Shown: positions 9,077 to 18,600, counted from the first letter of the stretch. The stretch is 56,644 nt of DNA from Muribaculum sp. (GCA_023664085.1 JAMPGE010000008.1:1-56644); one strand, 5' to 3'. Made by a program: numbers and translations. Notes: generated by a model from the letters alone, not told the origin.

Positions 9077-9577
9077 ATGGAAACAACAGTATTTTTAAAC
9101 GGACAACCAGTACATACGTACGGCACAATGGTAAAGGCCGGAGATGTAGCGCCCAATTTTGCACTTGTGGCGCAGGATCTCAGTGAGATCTGCCTTCATG
9201 ATTTTTTAGGGAAGCGTATTGTGTTGAATATATTTCCATCTTTGGATACTCCCGTGTGTGCGGCGAGTGTGAGACGTTTCAATAAGGAAGCGGCAGCGAT
9301 GGATAATACTGTAGTGATATGCGTATCTAAGGATTTGCCGTTTGCCGACGCACGCTTCTGCGAGGCCAACAATATTAAGGATGTGCATACAGCATCGGCA
9401 TTTCGCAGTGATATCGGTGAGACCTACGGAGTACTTCTAGCTGATGGTCCGTTGCGTGGTTTGCTGGCCAGAGTCGTGATAGTAATAGACACTGACGGTA
9501 AAGTAAAGGCGGTTAGCCTGTGTAAGGAAATCACAGAGGAGCCGGACTATGAGTTTGTAAAGTCAGTGCTCAAATAA
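9077..9577 (+). CDS. tpx: thiol peroxidase (peroxiredoxin)
   Basis: 166-aa atypical 2-Cys peroxiredoxin that reduces hydroperoxides, normally recycled by thioredoxin. The peroxidatic cysteine is in SLDTPVC (Cys61) and the resolving cysteine in DARFC (Cys95), the same numbers as in Escherichia coli Tpx. The N-terminal GDVAPNFAL strand and full family length are present. The gene stands alone, divergent from the DUF2156 gene. A small dyad lies upstream and a bidirectional terminator about 70 nt downstream. Confidence 0.96.
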   Translation: METTVFLNGQPVHTYGTMVKAGDVAPNFALVAQDLSEICLHDFLGKRIVLNIFPSLDTPVCAASVRRFNKEAAAMDNTVVICVSKDLPFADARFCEANNIKDVHTASAFRSDIGETYGVLLADGPLRGLLARVVIVIDTDGKVKAVSLCKEITEEPDYEFVKSVLK

Positions 9578-9645
9578 GTTAACGTCACGTTTGGAAAAAA
9601 GACGATAAAACTTCATAAATAGGAAAATAACCCAAAGATATAAAT

Positions 9646-9675
9646 AAAGCCGATCTTAAAAGACCGGCTTTATTA
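9646..9675. terminator. terminator shared by tpx and the tRNA-Arg pair
   Basis: Stem AAGCCG / CGGCTT with an inner TCTT / AAGA helix and one mismatch, flanked by A and T runs. It lies just after tpx and abuts the 3' end of the minus-strand tRNA pair, so it can serve both directions. Confidence 0.65.
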
Positions 9676-9676
9676 G

Positions 9677-9750
9677 TGACTCCTACAGGATTCAAACCTG
9701 TAACCTTCTGATCCGTAGTCAGATGCTCTATTCAATTGAGCTAAGGAGCC
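9677..9750 (-). tRNA. tRNA-Arg (ACG), distal copy
   Basis: 74-nt cloverleaf on the minus strand. Acceptor GGCTCCT pairs with AGGAGTC (one G-U), D stem is GCTC/GAGC, and the anticodon stem is TCTGA/TCAGA. The loop CTACGGA gives anticodon ACG at 9716-9714, read as inosine after TadA action. T stem is ACAGG/CCTGT. CCA is not encoded. It is the second gene of a tandem pair, 6 nt after the first. Confidence 0.95.
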
Positions 9751-9756
9751 GAATTG

Positions 9757-9830
9757 TGATCCGTGCAGGATTCAAACCTGCAACCTTCTGATCCGTAGTC
9801 AGATGCTCTATTCAATTGAGCTAACGGACC
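9757..9830 (-). tRNA. tRNA-Arg (ACG), promoter-proximal copy
   Basis: 74-nt cloverleaf with the same D arm and anticodon arm as its neighbour but a different acceptor stem (GGTCCGT / ACGGATC) and T stem (GCAGG/CCTGC). All differences keep pairing. Anticodon ACG; CCA not encoded. The promoter lies at 9911-9941. Confidence 0.95.
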
Positions 9831-9910
9831 GACTCTGTTTTATAAGATGCAGAGATTATAAAATCAGTCTGCGTTTCTTCTTGGGTTAATTTGTTTCCCA
9901 ATTGCGAGTG

Positions 9911-9941
9911 CAAAATTACAACTTTTTTTGAAACCGACAAA
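9911..9941 (-). promoter_or_regulatory. promoter of the tRNA-Arg pair
   Basis: Minus strand TTTG (9941-9938), 19-nt spacer, TAATTTTG (9918-9911). Start expected near 9905, about 75 nt before the first mature tRNA base. The rest of the 9831-10087 gap is very A/T-rich (long A runs near 9955-9975) and shows nothing else I can name. Confidence 0.7.
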
Positions 9942-10087
9942 GAAAAATCGCCAAAAAAATTAAAAAAAATTCAAAAATTTGATTTTGGATTGATCGTATC
10001 TTTCGAAGATGTTGATTTAGAAGATAATCGTATCAGCGACCATAGTCCATAAAAAGTTTATGAGATGCGAACTAATATTATATGGGT

Positions 10088-10465
10088 TTAAAAAGAGAGG
10101 GTAATGGCACACGAACCAACGAGTGAGGAGATGGGAGGATGCAGCTTCTCTATGCGGATATTGCCGGAAATTATATCGGGGAAGCGGTGAAGAAGGTCAC
10201 TGCGGATTTCATTGGCAACGGTTTCGAGAAGTTTTCGCGGCTTCTTCATATTTTGAGATACAATATCGTATAGATCCACGTATGAGATAAGATTTGAAAA
10301 GTTCTCGTCGGAGAGGTCGCAGGGAGGGTTATATACTATATCCATATCCACCCGGAATTCGTTGCCTACAACTTGCTCCTGTGGGAATAAACCGATTTTT
10401 GCATGGAAACGGGCGTCTACCAGACTAACGGTAAGACGCCCGAATGATTTATCTATACAGTTCAT
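10088..10465 (-). CDS. folB: dihydroneopterin aldolase
   Basis: 125-aa enzyme of folate synthesis that converts dihydroneopterin to hydroxymethyl-dihydropterin and glycolaldehyde. Family signatures are VSLVDARFHAKIGLFPQEQ at the N-terminus, the EF-V-D-DI strand (NEFRVDMDIVY), SYVDLYDIV, LLETVANEI and the C-terminal IRIEKLHPP. Length is typical. The ATG at 10465 forms an ATGA overlap with the rpiB stop, showing translational coupling; an in-frame TTG at 10471 is a less likely start. Confidence 0.92.
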   Translation of the reverse strand: MNCIDKSFGRLTVSLVDARFHAKIGLFPQEQVVGNEFRVDMDIVYNPPCDLSDENFSNLISYVDLYDIVSQNMKKPRKLLETVANEIRSDLLHRFPDIISGNIRIEKLHPPISSLVGSCAITLSF

Positions 10466-10911
10466 TTGCAAGAGCAGTTTGCCAATGGAATTTTGTCGAT
10501 TCGGCGTTGATGGCGTCCCCCTTCAAATTCAGCGTTGAGGTAGGCATCCACGATTTTTTTAGCTTCATCGGTAGAAACGAATCGGGCGGGGAGAGTAAGA
10601 ATATTTGCATTGTTGTGTTGCTTGGCGAGCGCGGCGAGTTCGGGAAGCCAGCAAAGGGCGGCGCGAATGCCTTGGTGCTTGTTGAGAGTGATGGATATTC
10701 CGTTGCCGGATCCGCACATTGCAATACCGAAATCACACTCACCGTTTTCCACGGCCAGCGCACATGGATGTGCAAAGTCTGGATAATCGCAGGATTCGGA
10801 GCTATGGGTACCGAAATCCACCACTTCATATCCTTTGTCTATCATGTATTCCATAAGCAGGCCTTTGAGTTCGAAGCCGGCATGATCACTTGCGAATGCT
10901 ACTTTTTTCAT
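10462..10911 (-). CDS. rpiB: ribose-5-phosphate isomerase B
   Basis: 149-aa sugar isomerase interconverting ribose 5-phosphate and ribulose 5-phosphate. SDHAGFELKG opens the protein, and MCGSGNGISITLNKHQGIRA carries the catalytic Cys66. GGRHQRRIDKI closes it. Family length is normal. It overlaps folB by 4 nt, so the pair is one transcript. The 112-nt gap upstream after gtrA holds no full consensus promoter. Confidence 0.95.
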   Translation of the reverse strand: MKKVAFASDHAGFELKGLLMEYMIDKGYEVVDFGTHSSESCDYPDFAHPCALAVENGECDFGIAMCGSGNGISITLNKHQGIRAALCWLPELAALAKQHNNANILTLPARFVSTDEAKKIVDAYLNAEFEGGRHQRRIDKIPLANCSCK

Positions 10912-11023
10912 ATTGGTTATATTTATATCAGGGTTATATTCTAATAAGATTCAAGTATAAAACGCTTATTGGTATGTTTTCGTTTATGAGTAGGGTTTGC
11001 CCGAAGGAGATATGATAATGAAG

Positions 11024-11404
11024 TCAGCTTATTTTGAACGCTTTGCGAACGAGCAGATAGTTGGTGGGTATGCAGATGGCCAGGGCGGGAAGCAAAGCGA
11101 GCGTAGGCCCAACAATACCCTTGAAGATTGCCACAAGTCCGGTCTGTAGACCCATATTGATGGCATGGCTTAGAATAAAACCGATGGCATTGCCGGTATT
11201 GGGGCGTTTATGAAATGTGAAATAGCTCGAGAGTATGAAATTGAAAACAAAACTGATGGCATAACTGATAAGGGTGGATGGCACGGCTTTGACATGCACG
11301 GCATCTACGAAAACGACGTAGATGCCGTATTGAATAAGCGTAGCCAGACCGCCAACCATGCAGAATCGAAGAATCTCAGAGTATCTGGATTCTCCGTTGA
11401 CCAT
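11024..11404 (-). CDS. GtrA-family membrane protein
   Basis: 126-aa protein with four predicted helices, opening SRYSEILRFCMVGGLATLIQ and containing TLISYAISFVFNFILSSYFTF, the GtrA signature. GtrA proteins are thought to move or hold polyprenyl-linked sugars in the inner membrane. The ATG at 11404 begins 13 nt after engB. An upstream in-frame ATG (11485) would overlap the engB 3' end by 68 nt and add a charged tail, which is possible but less likely. Confidence 0.85.
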   Translation of the reverse strand: MVNGESRYSEILRFCMVGGLATLIQYGIYVVFVDAVHVKAVPSTLISYAISFVFNFILSSYFTFHKRPNTGNAIGFILSHAINMGLQTGLVAIFKGIVGPTLALLPALAICIPTNYLLVRKAFKIS

Positions 11405-11417
11405 ATTTAGGAATTTG

Positions 11418-12107
11418 TCAAATTTCGGATTTTTCCTGGTCCGCACCGTTGTCTTCCGAGTCGATAGGGGGTTGTCCTGTTTCATGGTTTTCGTTTTTGC
11501 ATGCGGATTTAATTTGAAGATTAATTTCTTCGATGTAAACGAGAAGTTCATCGCGTCCTCTCTTTTTTTCAGATGACGTGATGAAGATAGGCGGGAGTTC
11601 CTCCCAGTTTTGCAGAAGGGTCCTTTTGTAGAGTTCTACATTTTTATGGCATGCGGCAGAGCTGATTTTGTCGGCTTTGGTAAACACGATTGCGAAAGGC
11701 ACTCCGTGTTCACCGAGGGTCTGAATAAAGTCGAGATCGATTTTTTGAGGGGAATGACGAATATCGAGGAGCACAAAAAGCATTGTCATTTGCTCTCTGG
11801 AGAAGATGTATGACTGAATCATCTTCTTTAGCGAATCTCTTTGATCCTTGCCGCGACGGGCATACCCGTAACCGGGAAGGTCTACGATCCACCAATCTCC
11901 ATTATTAATGCTGAAATGATTTATGAGGAGCGTTTTGCCGGGGTTCTGGGAAGTTTTGGCCAGAGTTTTACGGCCGGTCAGCATGTTGATGAGGGATGAC
12001 TTACCTACGTTGCTTCGTCCGATGAAAGCATATTCGGGCGCATTGTGGTCCGGGCATTTGCTTGCATTGGCGTTGCTGATTTCGTATTTGGCGTTTTTTA
12101 TGATCAT
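11418..12107 (-). CDS. engB: ribosome biogenesis GTPase EngB (YihA/YsxC)
   Basis: 229-aa TRAFAC GTPase needed for 50S subunit assembly. G1 is GRSNVGKS (30-37), a G2-like region SQNPGKT follows, G3 is DLPGYGYA (76-83), and G4 is TKAD (about 145). The last 30 residues are a charged acidic tail beyond the usual end. The ATG at 12107 is used; a frame starting at TTG 12113 adds only two residues. It follows lysC by 24 nt and is likely in the same operon. Confidence 0.95.
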   Translation of the reverse strand: MIIKNAKYEISNANASKCPDHNAPEYAFIGRSNVGKSSLINMLTGRKTLAKTSQNPGKTLLINHFSINNGDWWIVDLPGYGYARRGKDQRDSLKKMIQSYIFSREQMTMLFVLLDIRHSPQKIDLDFIQTLGEHGVPFAIVFTKADKISSAACHKNVELYKRTLLQNWEELPPIFITSSEKKRGRDELLVYIEEINLQIKSACKNENHETGQPPIDSEDNGADQEKSEI

Positions 12108-12131
12108 AAACAAAAATAGATTATGAAATCA

Positions 12132-13511
12132 TCATTCGGTCTCCGCCGGGAAGAAGAGTTCGTGAATGAGAATGATGGCTCTGGTGATTTCTTCTTCTTT
12201 TATAACAAATGTTATGGTGGTTTTGGAATTGCCGTTGGAGGAGGCGAGGGGTATAATATCATCGGCGGCAAGGCGGTTGAGGATACCTGAGGTGATTCCC
12301 GATGCTTTGGAGAGCCTTTCTCCCACCACGGCCAATGTGGCGAGACCTGAAGTGCCGTATATGTCTGTGACTTTACCGGTGGCGATTTCCGGTGCAAACT
12401 CATCGCGAAGAATTTTTAAGGCTTTGTCGAGATCATTTCCTCCAATTGCGAAGCTGAAACGGAAGGAGAGGTTGGATTGGGCCACAAGATACACGCTTAT
12501 ACCGTGTCGGGCTAACGAATTGAACGATCGGGTGTTCATTCCGGGGAGGTTGCGCGCGGCCGCTCCCTCTATGGATATCAGGGCAGTGTTTTTAAGAGTG
12601 GAAAGACCGGTCACAGCCGAGTCCGACGAAGGTGCCGTATCGGAAATGAAAGTGCCCGGTGCAGAAGGGTTGAATGTATTTAAGATCCGTATCGGAATAT
12701 TTTTGTGGAAAACAGGGTAGATTGTGGGAGGATATATTACCTTGGCACCAAAAGAGCAAAGCTCCATACTTTCTATGAAGGTCATTTCGGGAATGATTCG
12801 GGCAGAGGGTATAATCCTTGGGTCGGAGGTCATGAAGCCGTCAACGTCTGTCCAGATCTGGAGAGAATCAGCATTTAAGGCGGCCGCCACAAGAGCTGCT
12901 GTGTAGTCGGAACCACCGCGGCCGAGATTGGTGATTTCTCCGGACTCATGATCGGAGGCTATAAATCCGCCCATCACTACGGGATGATTGTCAATCCTGG
13001 AGAATTCTTCACGAATAAGACGATCTGTAAGTTTGGTGTCGGCAATGTTTTTATCAAACCATTTTTCAGTTTTGATAAAGTCAGGAGAGTTGTGGTGCAC
13101 AGCGTCTTTAATAATCCCGGCCACAATTACGGAAGACATACGTTCACCGAAGCTGACAATATTATCGAGAGTTCGGGTGGGAAGATCGGCAATCAAAGCT
13201 ACTCCGTCGTATAGGCGAAACAATTCTGAGAGCAGAGCATCGACAGTGTCCTGAACCTGTTGTTTTTTTGCGGGCACTACGAGAGCGTCGATAATGTCGT
13301 GGTGACGTTTGGCTATATCTGGAAGTTCATTTTTAAAGTCGGGATTTCCGGAGGCGGCGGACCGGGCGGTGGATATAAGTTTGTCGGTAAGCCCTCCGAG
13401 GGCTGAGACCACTACTATAACCGGTTCGTGGATATTTTCCACGATGTCTTTAACATTTTTTAGACTGGCGATAGAACCAACGGAAGTTCCTCCGAATTTC
13501 AATACAATCAT
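12132..13511 (-). CDS. lysC: monofunctional aspartate kinase
   Basis: 459-aa kinase for the first step of lysine, threonine, methionine and diaminopimelate synthesis. KFGGTSVGS (5-13) is the ATP/aspartate site and NLGRGGSDYTAALVAAAL is in the kinase core. Two C-terminal ACT domains (about 310-459) would bind the feedback amino acid. No homoserine dehydrogenase domain is fused, and no lysine riboswitch fits in the short leader (about 40 nt). It heads a lysC-engB-gtrA run with a perfect promoter. Confidence 0.96.
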   Translation of the reverse strand: MIVLKFGGTSVGSIASLKNVKDIVENIHEPVIVVVSALGGLTDKLISTARSAASGNPDFKNELPDIAKRHHDIIDALVVPAKKQQVQDTVDALLSELFRLYDGVALIADLPTRTLDNIVSFGERMSSVIVAGIIKDAVHHNSPDFIKTEKWFDKNIADTKLTDRLIREEFSRIDNHPVVMGGFIASDHESGEITNLGRGGSDYTAALVAAALNADSLQIWTDVDGFMTSDPRIIPSARIIPEMTFIESMELCSFGAKVIYPPTIYPVFHKNIPIRILNTFNPSAPGTFISDTAPSSDSAVTGLSTLKNTALISIEGAAARNLPGMNTRSFNSLARHGISVYLVAQSNLSFRFSFAIGGNDLDKALKILRDEFAPEIATGKVTDIYGTSGLATLAVVGERLSKASGITSGILNRLAADDIIPLASSNGNSKTTITFVIKEEEITRAIILIHELFFPAETE

Positions 13512-13557
13512 ACCAAAGAATTATTGGGTCGATGAGAATCTGCCTATATTTCCGATG

Positions 13558-13589
13558 CAAATTTAATAAAAAACTTGAATTGAGACAAA
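13558..13589 (-). promoter_or_regulatory. lysC: lysC promoter
   Basis: Minus strand TTTG (13589-13586), 20-nt spacer, TAAATTTG (13565-13558). Start near 13552, leader about 40 nt. The TTTG is also the T-rich tail of the preceding hairpin. Confidence 0.75.
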
Positions 13590-13604
13590 ACCGTGCGTCG
13601 GTTT
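13588..13604 (-). terminator. small hairpin after the recR-acetyltransferase transcript
   Basis: AAACCG, 5-nt loop, CGGTTT, followed on the minus strand by TTG. It lies about 48 nt after the acetyltransferase stop and overlaps the lysC -33 element. Confidence 0.45.
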
Positions 13605-13651
13605 GATTCATACTACGGCTCTTTCATTTATAAATCCCCTGATTAATCAAA

Positions 13652-14227
13652 TTATAAACCGGTGTTGGATTGTTGAGTCAAATTCCTAACTGTATCTTGG
13701 TCTTGGGTTTTTACAAACAAAAGTATGGAATGGAACGAGTCTGCAATCCTGCGCCACGAGGGAAGGACCCCGCATTTCTTAAATCCGCATTTGGAGAAGA
13801 GGGAGATAGCCGTTGTGTTGGAATCGATGATTTTGGCAGCGATGGTTTTCAGACCAAGAGTGCTACGGCTGTAAAGCCATAATATCTTAAGACATTCGCT
13901 TGCAATACCGATGTGTCGGAAGCGGGGAAAGACATAAATTCCCACAAAGGCATGCAGATGTCTGGCGGAAATGTCGTAAAGGTCAACTATCGCCACAGTG
14001 CACCCGGTTATAGAATCTACAGCCATGAGTCTAAGCTGACCTTCAGAGAAAGGGTCGTTGGAGGAAGTTAGGGCATATTGACGAATCTGATGGGCAGAGA
14101 AAGGGGAGAGAGTGTCGGAAGTCCACCAAGCGGAAGAATCGTTTTCGCATTCGAGGAGTAAATCGGCGTCTTCCGGCTCGACGGCTCTAAAGGAAATTCT
14201 ATGTCCTTTTAAAATCTGTGAGGTCAT
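13652..14227 (-). CDS. GNAT acetyltransferase, RimJ/RimL type
   Basis: 191-aa N-acetyltransferase. LKGHRISFRAVEPEDADLLL begins the domain, FVGIYVFPRFRHIGIASECL carries the acetyl-CoA-binding block, and DSNTTAISLFSKCGFKKCG the final helix-strand, as in enzymes acetylating protein or amino-acid amines. The acceptor is unknown. The ATG at 14227 sits 4 nt after the recR stop, so the two genes are coupled. A longer frame running through recR is rejected. Confidence 0.88.
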   Translation of the reverse strand: MTSQILKGHRISFRAVEPEDADLLLECENDSSAWWTSDTLSPFSAHQIRQYALTSSNDPFSEGQLRLMAVDSITGCTVAIVDLYDISARHLHAFVGIYVFPRFRHIGIASECLKILWLYSRSTLGLKTIAAKIIDSNTTAISLFSKCGFKKCGVLPSWRRIADSFHSILLFVKTQDQDTVRNLTQQSNTGL

Positions 14228-14231
14228 TGTG

Positions 14232-14855
14232 TTAGGAGTGGAATGTGTCGGAGAAGGGGATACGGTTAATGATGGAGCGGCCCAGAGTGAGTTCGTCGGT
14301 GTATTCCAACTCGTTGCCAACGCTTAGTCCTCTGGCGAGCACAGAGGTCTTTACGTTATAAGGAGTAAGTTTGCGGAAGATATAGAAATTGGTTGTGTCG
14401 CCTTCAATGGTAGGACTGAGTGCAAAAATTACCTCTTTCACACCGCCGGCGGCAACGCGCTGGATGAGTGAATCGATTTCAAGGTCGGCCGGACCGATAC
14501 CGTCAAGAGGTGAAATTATACCGCCCAAAACGTGATAAAGGCCGTGAAACTCTCCGGAAGCTTCAACCGAGAGTACGTCCTTTACGTTTTCCACCACGCA
14601 GATCAGCGCGGGGTTCCGGCGGGAATCTGCACAAATAGAACATGTCTGTTGCTCGCTGATATTATGGCACACTTGGCAATATCTGATATTTCGCCGCAGG
14701 TCAATCAAAGAATTGCCGAGCAATTCTACGGAGGATTCCTCGCGTCGTAAAAGATGAAGGGCGAGCCGTAGAGCCGTTTTGCGACCTATGCCCGGAAGTT
14801 TGGCAAGTTCGTTGACTGCGTTGTCAAGTAAAGAAGAATTATAAGATTGTTCCAT
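14232..14855 (-). CDS. recR: recombination mediator RecR
   Basis: 207-aa DNA-repair protein that works with RecO and RecF to load RecA at gaps. The helix-hairpin-helix is [14 protein letters not shown] near the N-terminus. Four zinc cysteines are Cys60, 63, 72 and 75 (CQVC...CSIC), a Toprim domain follows, and the C-terminal Walker-B-like tail includes [20 protein letters not shown]. All are intact. Confidence 0.96.
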   Translation of the reverse strand: MEQSYNSSLLDNAVNELAKLPGIGRKTALRLALHLLRREESSVELLGNSLIDLRRNIRYCQVCHNISEQQTCSICADSRRNPALICVVENVKDVLSVEASGEFHGLYHVLGGIISPLDGIGPADLEIDSLIQRVAAGGVKEVIFALSPTIEGDTTNFYIFRKLTPYNVKTSVLARGLSVGNELEYTDELTLGRSIINRIPFSDTFHS

Positions 14856-14871
14856 TATTTACGTTAACATA

Positions 14872-14937
14872 ATGATGAGTGCCCATCCCGTTAATCGTAC
14901 CGCCATCGACGGCGGCGTGCTGAAGGTCGGGTTCTAA
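14872..14937 (+). other. GC-rich 21-codon open frame before ruvA
   Basis: ATG-ATG start, 21 codons (MMSAHPVNRTAIDGGVLKVG...), stop at 14935-14937, 18 nt before ruvA. 38 of 66 bases are G or C, well above the surrounding intergenic DNA. It includes a CCGCC / GGCGG hairpin. It could be a leader peptide, a remnant of a decayed gene, or chance. Confidence 0.25.
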
Positions 14938-14955
14938 CTATAAAATAACGAAAAA

Positions 14956-15537
14956 ATGATAGACTATATTGCAGGAAAGAAAGCGGAACTGACGCCCACC
15001 GCGTGTGTGTTGGATTGCAATGGTATTGGCTATGAAATAAATATCACTCTCATAGATTATCCGAAGCTTGAACAGCTTTCGGATACTAAATTATATATAT
15101 TTGAGTCAATAAGGGAGGATGCCCATATACTTTTCGGTTTTTTGGAGAAGGAAGCGCGGGCATTGTTCCGCCTGCTGATCACGGTGAGCGGAGTAGGACC
15201 CAATACTGCAAGATTAATATTGAGTTCGCTTACAGTGAACCAACTCGAGGAAAGTATAAGCACCGGCAACACGGCCGCATTGAAAAGTGTAAAGGGAATA
15301 GGCACTCGTACGGCAGAAAGAATAATTGTGGATCTCAAAGATAAAATAAATGTGACCCAGACTACGTTATCTGTTAGTGGAGTTGCATCCAACGAAACCT
15401 TCGGAGACTCGCTTCAGGCGCTTGTAATGTTGGGATTCACAAAGATGCAAAGTGAAAAAATATTGAAGAAGATATTTGCGACACAACCCTCGGCTTCAAC
15501 GGAAGAGGCAATAAAGCAGGCTCTTAAAATGATGTGA
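14956..15537 (+). CDS. ruvA: Holliday junction branch-migration protein RuvA
   Basis: 193-aa DNA-junction binding subunit that positions RuvB. The N-terminal OB domain covers about 1-62 (MIDYIAGKKAEL...). Two helix-hairpin-helix motifs are SGVGPNTARLILSSL and VKGIGTRTAERIIVDLKDKI. A short C-terminal RuvB-contact domain (about 145-193) ends ASTEEAIKQALKMM. Divergent from recR. A 29-codon frame begins 4 nt after its stop and leads into sprA. Confidence 0.96.
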   Translation: MIDYIAGKKAELTPTACVLDCNGIGYEINITLIDYPKLEQLSDTKLYIFESIREDAHILFGFLEKEARALFRLLITVSGVGPNTARLILSSLTVNQLEESISTGNTAALKSVKGIGTRTAERIIVDLKDKINVTQTTLSVSGVASNETFGDSLQALVMLGFTKMQSEKILKKIFATQPSASTEEAIKQALKMM

Positions 15538-15541
15538 CGAT

Positions 15542-15631
15542 ATGCAACTGAAAAATAGATTGAGATCTGAATATTATAAGACTGCGGGCCTTCTTAAGTA
15601 TTTGATGAAGAAGATGTCGAAAATAATATGA
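15542..15631 (+). CDS. candidate 29-aa basic peptide coupling ruvA to sprA
   Basis: Starts 4 nt after the ruvA stop and ends with TGA overlapping the sprA ATG as ATGA. It encodes a very basic peptide (MQLKNRLRSEYYKTAGLLKY, then LMKKMSKII). The fit on both sides is what one expects of a translated, coupled frame. It may simply deliver ribosomes to sprA, which has no visible ribosome binding site. No homologue is known to me and it could be chance. Confidence 0.4.
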   Translation: MQLKNRLRSEYYKTAGLLKYLMKKMSKII

Positions 15632-18600
15632 ACAGACAAGGTAGCCGAACATCACGAACACGTGCCGTACTGGTGACACTGACCATAGTGTTGCTGGCTA
15701 CAATTGTATGTTGGCCCCAATATTACAAATCCACGCTGAATCCACCTCCGCCGCCCCCGCCGCCCACATATATTCCCGGCACTCATATTCCGGACAGTGT
15801 GATCATGCCGTCGCCTGTTTCACCAACGCTTCCTACGGAATATCAGGATTATATCGGACGTGAATACGCGGCGGATCTCGACACTCCCTCCAATATAAAA
15901 ACGGAGGCTGTATATGATCCGGAGACGGGCATGTACGTGCTTCACACCAAGATCGGAGACAAGGACATCGTGACCCCTTACATGATGACCGCTGCTGAAT
16001 ATAATGATATGGTTACGCGCCGTGAAATGTACGGCTACTTTCATCAGCGTAATTCCGAATCTTATGAGCAAAAAGACAAACAGCCCTTCAATATACTCGA
16101 CATGAACTTCGCGCTCGGCCCGCTTGAAAAAGTGTTTGGGCCCGGGGGGGTGCGTCTCACCACTCAGGGAAGCATACAATTGTCGATGGGGATCAAAAGT
16201 AACCGTACTGACAATCCCTCGTTATCGTTAAAGTCGAGAAGAAAGACATTCTTTGATTTCGATCAAAAGATCCAGGCCACGATAAATGCCGGCGTTGGCG
16301 ACAAACTCAAGTTCAATATGAGCTACAATACCGACGCTACCTTCGATTTTGACTCCAAAAATCTGAAGCTCAACTATGAGGGCAAAGAAGATGAAATTAT
16401 AAAAAATATCGAAGCCGGTAACGTAAGTATGACTACGGGCTCCAGCTTGATAAGGGGAGGTACGGCCCTGTTCGGAGTAAAAGCCAAACTGCAATTCGGC
16501 AAACTTACCCTTACAGGCCTTGTCAGTCAACAGAACAGTGAATCCAAGACGGTAAATACCCAAGGAGGAGTCCAGGCCACCAAATTCTCGATACGAGCCA
16601 ACGATTATGACGCTAACCGTCACTTTTTTCTGGCCCAATATTTCTACGATAACTATGACAAATTTGCCTCAAAGTTGCCGTATGTATCCAGCGGTATCCA
16701 GATTACCCGCATAGAAGTATGGGTCACCAACAAAAACAGTAATTATCAAGAAGCCCGCAACTTTGTTGGTTTTCAGGATCTTGGAGAAAACGGTCGTCTT
16801 GCCAATGACTATTGGCAAACCTATCAGGACGTGCCTGTACCTTCCAACAGTTCAAACAACTTGCTCAGCGTCATCAAGCAGCAATATCCAGGTGCGCGTA
16901 ATATAAATGAAGTGACCCAGGTGCTTGAGCCTCTTCGAGCCTACGGTATAGAGGGCGGTAAAGACTTTGAAAAGGTGGAAAGCGCCCGGCTCCTTAAGTC
17001 ATCGGAATATACCCTCAATTCCACATTGGGATATATATCGCTGAAGTCAGCGTTGAATACCGACGAAGTGCTTGCCGTAGCTTTTGAATATACCTATAAC
17101 GGCAAGGTTTATCAGGTAGGTGAATTTTCAAGCGATGTGACCAACACTACGGAATCACTCTACCTAAAGATGCTTCGCGGTACTACGATTTCCCCCAAAC
17201 TGCCGATATGGCGTCTGATGATGAAAAACGTATATTCATTGGGAGCCTATCAACTTTCCAACAATAAATTCAAGCTCAATATCAAATACCTGAGCGACAC
17301 TACGGGTACAGAAATCAACTATCTCCCTGTGGGAACGATTTCCAACAAGCCGTTGCTTCAGGTGATGAACCTTGACCGAATCGATTCCAATCAGGAGAGC
17401 AATCCTGACGGATTCTTTGATTACATAGAAGGGTATACAGTACTGTCCAATTCAGGAAAAATCATATTCCCGGTGGCGGAGCCCTTCGGATCTCACCTTG
17501 AAAGGATGATCGGCAATCCGGACATTGCCGCGCCCTACGTGTTCAAGGAGCTTTATGATTCTACTCTTGTTGTGGCAAAGCAGTTTGCCGACAAAGATAA
17601 GTATTCCCTTGTGGGTGAGTACCAGTCAAGCAATGGCGCCACAATCCGGCTGAATGCAATGAACGTGCCCAGAGGATCCGTAGTGGTTATGGCAGGAGGC
17701 GTGCAGCTTACCGAAAACAGTGACTATACCGTAGACTACAGCATGGGTATCGTCACCATCACCAATCAAAGCATCATTGATTCCGGCACAAACGTAAGCG
17801 TTACCCTCGAAAACCAATCAATGTTTTCTATGCAGCGGAAGACTCTTCTTGGGCTTGACGCACAATATAAGTTCAACAAGAATTTCCAGCTTGGTGCCAC
17901 CATAATGAATTTCTCAGAAAAAGCCCTCACGGAGAAAGTGGCAATAGGCGACGAGGTGATCAACAATACCATGTGGGGATTAAACCTGAACTATAATCAG
18001 GACTTCATGTGGCTGACGAATCTTCTCAATAAGGTACCCACGATCAATGCCACGGCACCTTCTTCATTTAAGTTGAACGCCGAGTTTGCACAGCTTGTGC
18101 CCCATCAGCAAAAAAGCGGCAGCAACAAAGGATCAAGTTTCATCGATGACTTCGAATCAACACAGACCGGAGTGGACCTACGCAATCCCTACTCATGGAC
18201 GCTTGCATCCACGCCCTATGACGGCGGCGCGGATCCACTGTTTCCGGAGGCTGCTCTAAGCAACAACGTGGACTACGGCAAAAACCGTGCGTTGCTCGCA
18301 TGGAACTATATCGACCGCCTTTTCACCCAGCGCAATTCATCCATGCTTCCCGGTTATCTTAAAAATGACCTCAAGCAGCTTTCCAATCCATACGTAAGGG
18401 AAGTGACGGTTACCGAACTTTTCCCTAATCGTGACCTTAACTATGGCGAGACCAATTTGATCCAGACACTCAATCTGAGTTTCTATCCCTCCGAACGCGG
18501 ACCTTATAATCTTGACGCCACCAACATCGACTCGGAGGGCAGGCTGCTTAATCCCGAGAAACGCTGGGGCGGCATCATGCGCAAAATGGACAACACCAAC

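Noticed and set aside
10444..10944. Long plus-strand frame opposite rpiB and folB
   Set aside because: It is the antisense of two well-recognised genes; the protein has no recognisable features.
11404..11551. N-terminal extension of the GtrA protein through the engB 3' end
   Set aside because: The first 49 residues are charged and atypical, the farthest start is not ATG, and ATG 11404 gives a normal GtrA after engB.
14228..14320. N-terminal extension of the acetyltransferase into recR
   Set aside because: Low-complexity residues read from recR DNA; ATG 14227 starts the GNAT domain directly, 4 nt after recR.
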